Source: Candidatus Kaiserbacteria bacterium (lineage in GTDB: Bacteria; Patescibacteriota; Minisyncoccia; Phycocordibacterales; UBA2100). From it: a stretch of DNA of 8,614 bases. The position numbers and the translations under genes are program-made. The stretch is taken from contig JAMONA010000008.1 of assembly GCA_027066795.1 (NCBI GenBank), positions 1 through 8,614 of the forward strand. The letters run 5' to 3'. Shown piece by piece: positions 1 through 6,239 of this stretch. Each line of letters starts with the position of its first letter. Positions within the stretch are counted from its first letter, which is position 1. Under the pieces are notes generated by a model. The model was not told the origin of the DNA and ran no database searches. It saw only the letters and a program-made list of their open reading frames with translations.

Positions 1-171
1 CTTTACCTTAGGCGTACTAAGGGTATATGCACTTTCGATGAAGTTAAAAAGCGTCGTAATGAGATACTTAACATAGTTGTGGTAAGTCTTACAGCAACTA
101 TTGTTGGTTACATATTTTTTCTCTACGTAGTGGTACACTATGCTGGAGTATTTTTAAACTTGTGGAAGTAA
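1..171 (+). CDS. C-terminal fragment of an unidentified membrane protein (5' truncated)
   Basis: Frame 1 is open from the first base to a TAA at 169-171 and gives 56 residues. The start lies outside the window. The visible part begins with a basic stretch (RRTKGIC, then FDEVKKRRNE). A long hydrophobic segment of roughly residues 24-45 (NIVVVSLTATIVGYIFFLY and following) looks like one transmembrane helix, and the chain ends in a short tail closing with NLWK. The basic residues before the helix suggest a cytoplasmic N-terminal side and an outside C-terminus by the positive-inside rule. I do not recognise the family and assign no function. The next gene starts 40 bases downstream on the same strand, so co-transcription is possible. 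The open frame, clean stop and membrane-like composition support a real gene end, but the fragment is short. Confidence 0.65.
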   Translation, partial: LYLRRTKGICTFDEVKKRRNEILNIVVVSLTATIVGYIFFLYVVVHYAGVFLNLWK

Positions 172-211
172 ATGTCAAAAGAATAAATATCTAAAATTAG
201 TTACCAGTAAT

Positions 212-1369
212 ATGAAATATTTAATAACAGTGATTGTGGTTATCACATTGGTTGCTATTACTGCATATTTTTGGCACCAAAATCGCAAGAGTAACACCAA
301 TGAACGTACTGCAGTGACTAAAGACTTGGCAGAGTATTCTGTAGCCACATTTGCTGGTGGGTGCTTCTGGTGTGTGGAGAGTGATTTTGAGAAGGTTGAC
401 GGTGTGGTTGAGGTAATCTCTGGGTATACAGGTGGCGATACTAAAAATCCCACTTATAACGAGGTGTCTGGAGGTGGTACAGGGCACAGAGAGGCAGCAC
501 AAATATACTATGACCCATCAATAGTTAGCTATGCGCAGCTGCTTGACGTATTTTGGACGCATGTAAACCCTACAGATAGTGGCGGGCAATTTGCTGATAG
601 AGGAGTACAGTATAGTACAGCCATCTACTACCACGACGAAGATCAAAAGAATACGGCAGAAGCCAGCAAAAAGGCGCTTAATGACAGTGGGCGATTGGGT
701 GCTGTCATAGTTACAGAGATACTGCCGGCAGGAGAGTTTTATATTGCTGAAGATTATCATCAGGACTATCACACTAAGAATCCTGTAAGATATGGTTACT
801 ATAGAGAGGGGTCTGGGCGCAATACATATATAACTGATACATGGGGTGATGATGCAATTAAGGTTCTTAATAAGAGTCTTTGTATAACTAGTGTTTGTGA
901 GTCACAGAGGCCTAGTGTTAGTACTCTTGGCTTCGTTAAGCCAACAGATTCTGAGCTTAAAGAACTACTAACACCTATCCAATATAAAATTACGCAGAGG
1001 GATGGTACCGAAAGACCCTTCGACAATGAGTACTGGGATAATCACCGGGAGGGTATATATGTAGATATAGTAAGTGGAGAGCCATTATTCTCCAGTACAG
1101 ATAAATTTGATTCTGGCACAGGGTGGCCCAGCTTCTTAAAGCCAATTGATTATGATTTTGTGACAGAGCATAATGATTACAAGCTCATAGTAAAAAGGAT
1201 AGAGATACGTAGCAAGATTGCAGACTCACATCTTGGGCACATTATTATGGATGGTCCAGAGAGTAATGACTTCATAAGGTATTGTATGAATTCGGCCTCA
1301 ATGCGATTTGTAGCCAGAGAAGACTTTGCTAGCACAGAATATGAGCAGTACGAGAGCTTATTTAAGTAG
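212..1369 (+). CDS. msrAB: Membrane-anchored MsrA-MsrB fusion, peptide methionine sulfoxide reductase
   Basis: This bifunctional enzyme reduces both stereoisomers of methionine sulfoxide in oxidised proteins; MsrA acts on the S form and MsrB on the R form. The 385 residues begin with a hydrophobic segment (about 3-21) that looks like a signal anchor. It has no lipobox cysteine, and basic residues on both sides leave its orientation uncertain. The MsrA domain follows, with GCFWCVE at 50-56 and catalytic Cys51. A linker carries Cys224 and Cys229 (CITSVC), which sit where MsrA recycling cysteines usually lie. The MsrB domain starts near residue 245 (LLTPIQYKITQ) and has GTGWPSF at 302-308, ADSHLGH at 337-343 and RYCMNSAS at 356-363, with catalytic Cys358. 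The zinc-binding CxxC pairs of many MsrBs are absent, and Thr303 replaces the recycling cysteine of some MsrBs. The MsrA-then-MsrB order is common in known fusions. No Shine-Dalgarno sequence precedes the ATG, which is chosen because it retains the anchor. The next gene starts three bases after the TAG stop. Confidence 0.96.
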   Translation: MKYLITVIVVITLVAITAYFWHQNRKSNTNERTAVTKDLAEYSVATFAGGCFWCVESDFEKVDGVVEVISGYTGGDTKNPTYNEVSGGGTGHREAAQIYYDPSIVSYAQLLDVFWTHVNPTDSGGQFADRGVQYSTAIYYHDEDQKNTAEASKKALNDSGRLGAVIVTEILPAGEFYIAEDYHQDYHTKNPVRYGYYREGSGRNTYITDTWGDDAIKVLNKSLCITSVCESQRPSVSTLGFVKPTDSELKELLTPIQYKITQRDGTERPFDNEYWDNHREGIYVDIVSGEPLFSSTDKFDSGTGWPSFLKPIDYDFVTEHNDYKLIVKRIEIRSKIADSHLGHIIMDGPESNDFIRYCMNSASMRFVAREDFASTEYEQYESLFK

Positions 1370-1372
1370 TCT

Positions 1373-1684
1373 ATGCCAACAGAGTTACAGCAGCAAGTAT
1401 GGGACGCTCTTAGGCTTATACCAAAGGGTAGAGTAACTACTTATGGTGCAATCGCAGAGCACATTGGCACTAATGCCGTGCGCGCAGTGGCTAGTGCAGT
1501 GGGGAAGAATAGAGATGTACCTGATACTCCGTGCCATAGGGTACTACCAGCTACTGGTATGCTAGGTAAGTACTCGGGTGCAGGAGGTGCAGACAGTAAA
1601 AAGAAACTGCTTATACAAGAGGGTATAGGATTTATAGACGATAAGGTCGTCAACTTTAAAGATGTGGTATACTATTTTATGTAA
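1373..1684 (+). CDS. Minimal MGMT-family methylated-DNA--protein-cysteine methyltransferase
   Basis: This is a suicide DNA repair protein expected to move the alkyl group from O6-alkylguanine onto its own cysteine. At 103 residues it is only the DNA-binding/active-site domain; the N-terminal domain of Ogt, Ada and human AGT is missing. Visible elements are the recognition-helix region VTTYGAIA (21-28), a probable arginine finger Arg37 (VRAVASAVG), hinge Asn46, the active site PCHRV with Cys54, the KYSG turn (66-69) and Glu83 in QEG. The Arg37-Cys54 and Asn46-Cys54 spacings match human AGT Arg128/Asn137/Cys145. Alkyltransferase-like (ATL) proteins are of similar length but replace the cysteine, usually with tryptophan. 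Retention of Cys54 argues for a true methyltransferase, though an ATL-like lesion-flagging role is not excluded. The start lies three bases after the msrAB stop, which suggests translational coupling. No Shine-Dalgarno sequence is visible. Confidence 0.93.
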   Translation: MPTELQQQVWDALRLIPKGRVTTYGAIAEHIGTNAVRAVASAVGKNRDVPDTPCHRVLPATGMLGKYSGAGGADSKKKLLIQEGIGFIDDKVVNFKDVVYYFM

Positions 1685-1704
1685 TTACCAAAAAGTAATA
1701 AGTT

Positions 1705-2391
1705 ATGAAATATATTATAGGATTAGTGGCATTAGTAATAGGAGTACTAGTATTATACTCTGCTATAGGTAGTACAGATACTTCAAGTACCACAGCGGAG
1801 ACACCAGTTTTAAAGATTACCGAAGTGCAGACAGAGGCTACAGGTGCACAAGTAGATTTGGTAGAAGTTATTAATAAAGAAGATAAACAAGAAATTATGC
1901 AAGAGCAAAATAAGGCAATCACAATGGCAACATTTAAGACAAATCAAGGAGATATAAAGGTAGAGTTGTACACAGAAGACGCACCAAACACAGTCGCCAA
2001 CTTCGTAAAATTGGCCAGTGAAGGCTTTTACGACGGTATTAAATTCCATAGAGTTATTAAAGGCTTCATGATCCAAGGTGGAGACCCATTAAGTAAAGAG
2101 GAGGGTGCAGCGTGGGGTACAGGTGGCCCAGGTTACGCCTTTGCAGATGAGATACATGCAAACAATAAAAATGATAAATATACATTGGCAATGGCAAACA
2201 GTGGTCCAAATACTAATGGCTCACAATTCTTCATCAACACTAATGACAACAACTTTTTAGACCCTAAACACACAGTATTCGGTAAGGTAATAAGTGGTAT
2301 GGATACCGTAGACACTATAGAAAACACGGCAACAGGCCAGGCAGACAGGCCTGTAGAAGCACAAGTGATAGAGAGCATAGTACTTGAGTAA
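1705..2391 (+). CDS. Membrane-anchored cyclophilin-type peptidyl-prolyl cis-trans isomerase
   Basis: This is a folding catalyst that isomerises X-Pro bonds. The 228 residues begin with an N-terminal hydrophobic helix (about 3-20, YIIGLVALVIGVLVLYSA) and only Lys2 before it, so the rest is probably outside the cytoplasmic membrane. A Ser/Thr-rich and then charged linker covers about 22-72. The cyclophilin domain runs from about 74 to 228: FHRV at 114-117 with catalytic Arg116, FMIQGGD at 121-127, GSQFFI at 172-177 and LDPKHTVFG at 185-193 with His189. The position of human CypA Trp121 is Phe184, which by family knowledge predicts weak cyclosporin binding. Met74 (ATG at 1924) begins a sequence resembling the start of cytoplasmic cyclophilins; the upstream ATG is chosen because the frame stays open and encodes a plausible anchor. 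It lies 20 bases after the alkyltransferase gene, with no Shine-Dalgarno sequence, and 9 bases separate it from the next gene. Confidence 0.95.
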   Translation: MKYIIGLVALVIGVLVLYSAIGSTDTSSTTAETPVLKITEVQTEATGAQVDLVEVINKEDKQEIMQEQNKAITMATFKTNQGDIKVELYTEDAPNTVANFVKLASEGFYDGIKFHRVIKGFMIQGGDPLSKEEGAAWGTGGPGYAFADEIHANNKNDKYTLAMANSGPNTNGSQFFINTNDNNFLDPKHTVFGKVISGMDTVDTIENTATGQADRPVEAQVIESIVLE

Positions 2392-2400
2392 TAAAGCTCG

Positions 2401-2790
2401 ATGACAATAGAGGACTATCACGCATTTTGTTTGAATTTACCATTTACTATTGAGGACTTTCCTTTTGACCAGAAGACCATGGTCTTTAAGGTGGGCAATG
2501 CAGAGCAAGCAAAAATGTTTGCACTTACTGACATAAACGAGTTTAACTTTGTCAACCTTAAGGTAGAGCCTGAGGAGTCGCTAAAATTACAAGACGAGCA
2601 TGGAGATGCAATAACACCCGGCTATCACATGAACAAGAAGCATTGGATAAGCGTAATCACGGACGAGTCACTAAGTGATGAGTTTGTAGAAGGTCTAATA
2701 ATAGACTCATACAACATAGTAAAAAAGTCTTTACCTAAGAAAGTGCGTGAACAACTAGATGTGCTACACTCAAGCAATGCAAAAGAGTAA
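2401..2790 (+). CDS. YjbR/MmcQ-family protein
   Basis: This is a 129-residue soluble protein of the YjbR/MmcQ family (CyaY-like fold). Members are often annotated as DNA-binding, but their biochemical role is poorly defined. Family hallmarks are the early PFD (21-23) followed by MVFKVG, the LKVEPEES segment (53-60), and the strongly conserved PGYHMNKKHWISV (73-85). A C-terminal helix (about 95-120) contains SYNIVKKSLPKKVRE. Length is normal for the family and there is no signal peptide or membrane segment. The stop codon lies inside the start of uvrB (14-base overlap, different frame), so the two are very likely co-translated. That neighbour makes a DNA-related role attractive, but this is inference only. 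The ATG at 2401 comes 9 bases after the cyclophilin stop and lacks a Shine-Dalgarno sequence. Confidence 0.92.
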   Translation: MTIEDYHAFCLNLPFTIEDFPFDQKTMVFKVGNAEQAKMFALTDINEFNFVNLKVEPEESLKLQDEHGDAITPGYHMNKKHWISVITDESLSDEFVEGLIIDSYNIVKKSLPKKVREQLDVLHSSNAKE

Positions 2791-4813
2791 AAGAACAAAG
2801 AAGTTTGAACTAGTCAGTGACTATAAGCCGGCGGGGGATCAGCCACAGGCTATTAAGGCTTTAATAAAAGGTCTTAATGGTAAAAGTAGGCAGACACTCC
2901 TGGGTGTTACTGGCTCAGGTAAGACATTTACCATCGCTAATGTTATAAAAGAGTCACAAAAGCCTACCTTAGTGATTGCCCACAACAAGACGCTCGCTGC
3001 ACAACTTGCCAGTGAGTTTAAAGAATTCTTCCCTAACAACGCGGTGCACTACTTCGTCTCTTACTATGACTACTATCAGCCAGAGGCGTATATGCCCATA
3101 ACAGATACTTACATAGAGAAAGAGGCTGTTATAAACGAGGAAATAGACCGTCTACGACATGCTGCTACACAGTCACTACTTACGCGTGATGACGTTATAA
3201 TAGTAGCCTCAGTATCTGCTATATACGGCATAGGTAACCCCGCAGAGTATGCTAAGGTGATACTTGACCTTAAAGTGGGGGGCACAGAGAGTCGTACTGG
3301 CCTATTGCGTCAGCTTATAGACATATACTTTACCCGTACTACTGCCGACTTAAAGCCAGGTAGCTTCCGTGCACTTGGTAACACTATTGAGATTCACCCA
3401 GCTAATGAGCAACTCGTTTATAGGCTTGTGTTTGCAGGTACTAAGATAGCACGTATAGATATACTAGACCCAATCACCCGTGAGCTTGTGGGTGAGGCTC
3501 AGGATGTGAACATATTCCCCGCTAAGCACTTCGTAACCCCTAAAGAGGAGGTGGCAAGAGCACTAAAGGATATCAAGAAAGAGCTAGAAGGCCAACTAAA
3601 GTCACTGAAGAAGAAGGACCTAAACCTAGAGGCAGAGCGCCTGAGCAGGCGTGTACGACAAGACCTAGCGATGATAAAAGAGATTGGATACTGTAGTGGT
3701 ATAGAGAACTACAGCAGGCACTTTGACGGCCGTAAGGCTGGAGAACCAGCCCATAGTCTACTATCTTATTTCAAGAGCGGTGGCCGGGATTTTTTAACAG
3801 TTATTGATGAGTCGCATGTAACTCTGCCACAGATACGTGCGATGTACGGTGCAGACCAAGCCCGTAAGAAGATGCTTGTAGAGCATGGCTTCCGCCTGCC
3901 AAGCGCTAAAGATAATAGACCGATGCAGTTTGATGAATTTAATAAGCGAGTCAGTGACATGATGTATGTGAGTGCTACACCTGCAGAGTATGAGCTGTCA
4001 GAGAGCGGTAAAGAGAACATTGTAGAGCAAGTAGTGCGCCCTACAGGCTTACTAGACCCAGAAATAACGGTGCGCGGTGTCATTGAAGACAAGGTTAGTA
4101 AGTATAAAGGTCAAGTTAAAGATGTTATCAGAGAAATAGGAGAGGTAACAAGTAGAGATGCCAGGACCCTGGTTACAGTACTGACCAAGAAGATGGCCGA
4201 AGACTTAACAGATTTCTTAAAAGAAAAGAAGATTAAGGCTGAGTACATACATAGCGATGTAAAGACTTTTGAAAGGATAGAGATAATGACACTCTTTCGT
4301 AAGGGTGAGTTTGACGTATTGGTAGGTGTAAACCTTTTGCGAGAGGGGCTAGACCTGCCAGAGGTGGAGCTTGTGGCGATACTTGATGCCGACAAGGAGG
4401 GCTTCTTAAGGAGTGAGACGAGTCTAGTACAGACGATGGGGCGCGCAGCGCGTAACGTAGACGGGCGAGTAATACTATACGCAGACAGGCTTACAGGCTC
4501 TATGGAGAGGGCAATAGGTGAGACAAATAGAAGGAGAGAGAAGCAGGCAAGCTATAATAAGAAACACGGTATAACACCTCAGAGCGTAAAGAGTAGTATA
4601 AAAAGCATGAACACTCATAGCAAGAGCGCGCACGCTAAGGCTGTGCATGAGCTGACAGTAATAGACAAGAAAGGTATAAAGACCAAGAAAGACTTAGATA
4701 AGTTAATGAAAAAGAAACGCAAAACAATGCTAGAGGCAAGTAAAAACCTAGACTTTGAGACCGCGGCACTACTAAGAGATGAAATGAAGGAGTTAGAGAG
4801 TATGGAGATTTAA
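2777..4813 (+). CDS. uvrB: Excinuclease ABC subunit B (UvrB)
   Basis: UvrB is the damage-verifying helicase-like subunit of nucleotide excision repair. It is loaded by UvrA and then recruits UvrC for incision. The 678 residues (a normal length) show FELVSDYKPAGDQPQAI at 10-26, Walker A GVTGSGKT at 43-50, and the Tyr-rich beta-hairpin base YYDYYQPEAY at 96-105, which inserts between the DNA strands. Helicase motif II DESH lies at 344-347, GVNLLREGLDLPE at 517-529, and motif VI QTMGRAARN at 552-560. A C-terminal UVR motif at about 637-673 (NLDFETAALLRDEM) is the expected UvrC and UvrA contact. All key motifs look intact. The ATG at 2777 is chosen because the protein then starts close to the usual UvrB N-terminus. 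An in-frame ATG at 2759 would add six residues (MCYTQA) and lengthen the overlap with the upstream YjbR gene from 14 to 32 bases. uvrA lies two genes downstream on the same strand. Confidence 0.98.
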   Translation: MQKSKRTKKFELVSDYKPAGDQPQAIKALIKGLNGKSRQTLLGVTGSGKTFTIANVIKESQKPTLVIAHNKTLAAQLASEFKEFFPNNAVHYFVSYYDYYQPEAYMPITDTYIEKEAVINEEIDRLRHAATQSLLTRDDVIIVASVSAIYGIGNPAEYAKVILDLKVGGTESRTGLLRQLIDIYFTRTTADLKPGSFRALGNTIEIHPANEQLVYRLVFAGTKIARIDILDPITRELVGEAQDVNIFPAKHFVTPKEEVARALKDIKKELEGQLKSLKKKDLNLEAERLSRRVRQDLAMIKEIGYCSGIENYSRHFDGRKAGEPAHSLLSYFKSGGRDFLTVIDESHVTLPQIRAMYGADQARKKMLVEHGFRLPSAKDNRPMQFDEFNKRVSDMMYVSATPAEYELSESGKENIVEQVVRPTGLLDPEITVRGVIEDKVSKYKGQVKDVIREIGEVTSRDARTLVTVLTKKMAEDLTDFLKEKKIKAEYIHSDVKTFERIEIMTLFRKGEFDVLVGVNLLREGLDLPEVELVAILDADKEGFLRSETSLVQTMGRAARNVDGRVILYADRLTGSMERAIGETNRRREKQASYNKKHGITPQSVKSSIKSMNTHSKSAHAKAVHELTVIDKKGIKTKKDLDKLMKKKRKTMLEASKNLDFETAALLRDEMKELESMEI

Positions 4814-4820
4814 TGTAATA

Positions 4821-4832
4821 ATATATATATAT
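4821..4832 (+). repeat. (AT)6 dinucleotide run abutting a start codon
   Basis: Six AT units run directly into the ATG at 4831 of the unknown gene, in a 17-base gap after uvrB that is almost entirely A and T. TAATAT at 4819-4824 resembles a -10 hexamer but lies so near the ATG that it would give a leaderless or nearly leaderless transcript. No matching -35 was found. The repeat itself is certain; a regulatory role is speculative. Confidence 0.5.
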
Positions 4833-5448
4833 GAATATGGAGTCTAATTTAAATAAAGAGGCATACAAGTCTAAAAATACAGACGGTATAGTAATACAAA
4901 AAGAGGGTCGTTATTACGTATCTGTAGATGGCGGAAGTTCTTTACTAGAGGTGTCTAGTAGAGTTGGCAGGTTGGCTAAGATAGGTACGTCTATCCGAGA
5001 CAAGCTTGGTGAATACTCTACAAAATCTATTATAAGACAAAAATACGAAAAGTCTCATTGTCACTCGACAACCCTTGCCTTGTTAGGTTTGTTAGGACCA
5101 AATGAGTATTGGGGTAATGTATATAACGAGCACATAGACATATTAGAAAATTACAATAAATATGAATCTGTAACAGAATTAAAAGATTATATTAGAGATA
5201 TTATTGGTGACTCTATTTTAATAAGCCAAATAGCCTATATACAAGAGGATACATTTGTGAATGACACACAAGTACTGCACACATTTTTAGTGCTAGGTTT
5301 TGATGACAAAAAGAATTGTATTTGTATAGAGAAACAAGGCTCAGGTACAGACAGTTTTAGAATCGTAAGGATAGAAGATATATTCGACTCCTCTCCCGGT
5401 ATCGGCTATTTTTACAAAGAAATGTCCTGGGCATTCAAGAAAGTCTGA
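4831..5448 (+). CDS. Hypothetical protein, possible papain-like Cys/His fold
   Basis: I do not recognise this 205-residue protein. It has no signal peptide or membrane helix, so it is probably cytoplasmic. The N-terminal part (about 18-45) reads as beta strands (GIVIQKEGRYYVSVDGG), followed by a basic helix (about 46-74). Cys77-His78 then open a helix (SHCHSTTLALLGLLG), residues 95-135 are helical and acidic, and a strand pair starts with His150 (HTFLVLGFDD) followed by CICIEKQG (163-170). A cysteine at a helix start, then a histidine opening a strand with pattern H-x-hhVLGFD, then a polar residue (Glu167) resembles C39/papain-like peptidases or amidases. This is pattern-level inference. The gene is visibly AT-richer, with more TTA/TTG leucines than its neighbours, which fits later acquisition or weak constraint. 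It starts 17 bases after uvrB. Met3 (4837) is an alternative start. The stop is TGA followed by TAA. Confidence 0.85.
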   Translation: MNMESNLNKEAYKSKNTDGIVIQKEGRYYVSVDGGSSLLEVSSRVGRLAKIGTSIRDKLGEYSTKSIIRQKYEKSHCHSTTLALLGLLGPNEYWGNVYNEHIDILENYNKYESVTELKDYIRDIIGDSILISQIAYIQEDTFVNDTQVLHTFLVLGFDDKKNCICIEKQGSGTDSFRIVRIEDIFDSSPGIGYFYKEMSWAFKKV

Positions 5449-5477
5449 TAAAGATAGGTAACTACATTTAAATTAGT

Positions 5478-6215
5478 ATGCAAGATTTAGCAAACAAATA
5501 CCGGCAAGCTCGTAAGGGTAATACGGAGCTCGTGGTGGTAGAGGGTGCACATGCTATTAAGCACGCACTGCGCTTTGGTGCTGAATTTATACACATTGCC
5601 AGGCTGGAGGTGTCTGAGGCTTTGGATGTGCTAGAGGAGTTTGGCACACCAGAAGAGGTGAGCTATGTGAGTAAGCACTCAGAGGTAGTAAGTGAGTGCC
5701 TATGGAGTGAGCTAGCACCCAACCCGCCAGATACTGGTATAATAGCCTTAGCTAAGAGACCTAGTACAGCAAAAGATTTTACAGGAGAGACTGTAGTATT
5801 TATAGAGAACCCGCACTCACTGTTTAATGTTGGGGCTATCATTCGTACTGCTGTGGCTGCTGGTGTCACCAGCTTTGCCATGAGCGGTAGGCACAACATA
5901 TGGCATGCAGACTGTGTAAGCACTGCCAGAGGGCTTAACTTTGCACTTGAGTATGTAAATGTGATAACCAACAAGGAGTTGGAGCAACTTGCTAAAGCTG
6001 GAGGCTATACTATGTGCACACTAGAGGTAGGCGGAGACAATATTACAAGTGCAGACTTACCACAAAAGAAGGTGCTGGTGTTCGGTACAGAGCGTGACGG
6101 TATATCACAAGAGCTCTCGGATATGGCTACCAAGCACTTGGCACTACCGATGCGCGAGGGAGTCTCCTCACTCAATCTTGCAAGCTCTGTAGCGGCCACT
6201 CTTTATTCTTTATAG
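5478..6215 (+). CDS. SpoU/TrmH-family RNA 2'-O-methyltransferase
   Basis: This is an S-adenosylmethionine-dependent SPOUT methyltransferase expected to 2'-O-methylate ribose in rRNA or tRNA; the target cannot be read from the sequence. The 245 residues start with a substrate-binding domain (about 15-90, ELVVVEGAHAIKHAL), then a short linker and the trefoil-knot catalytic domain (about 104-245). SPOUT motif 1 is NVGAIIRTA at 117-125 with Asn117 and Arg123. Motif 2 is VFGTERDGIS at 201-210 with Glu205. Motif 3 is LPMREGVSSLNLASSVAA at 223-240 with Ser231 and Asn233. Asp-Gly in motif 2 and the STARGLNFALEYV segment (148-160) are a little off the commonest TrmH consensus and recall YfiF-type members, but no key residue is missing. 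It lies 29 bases after the unknown gene and 24 bases before uvrA. No Shine-Dalgarno sequence is seen. Confidence 0.93.
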   Translation: MQDLANKYRQARKGNTELVVVEGAHAIKHALRFGAEFIHIARLEVSEALDVLEEFGTPEEVSYVSKHSEVVSECLWSELAPNPPDTGIIALAKRPSTAKDFTGETVVFIENPHSLFNVGAIIRTAVAAGVTSFAMSGRHNIWHADCVSTARGLNFALEYVNVITNKELEQLAKAGGYTMCTLEVGGDNITSADLPQKKVLVFGTERDGISQELSDMATKHLALPMREGVSSLNLASSVAATLYSL

Positions 6216-6239
6216 ATAATACTGTACACTTAAACTCTT

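Noticed and set aside
160..189. Possible promoter before msrAB (TTGTGG and TAAATA)
   Set aside because: The -10 candidate matches the consensus at only three of six positions and the -35 is weak, so it does not meet the evidence standard.
365..376. Selenocysteine at the MsrA active site
   Set aside because: The catalytic codon is TGC (Cys51), not TGA; GCFWC is a known normal variant.
1685..1698. TTAC-N6-GTAA inverted repeat after the alkyltransferase gene as a terminator
   Set aside because: The stem is four mostly A/T pairs with no T tract after it; this is likely chance in an AT-rich gap.
2759..2776. An upstream in-frame ATG for uvrB that adds MCYTQA
   Set aside because: The extra residues do not resemble UvrB N-termini and enlarge the overlap with the YjbR gene; ATG 2777 gives a standard start. 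It cannot be excluded without N-terminal data.
6178..6220. Possible promoter before uvrA (TTGCAA and GATAAT)
   Set aside because: The two hexamers are 31 bases apart, far from the usual 16-18, and the first lies inside the methyltransferase gene.
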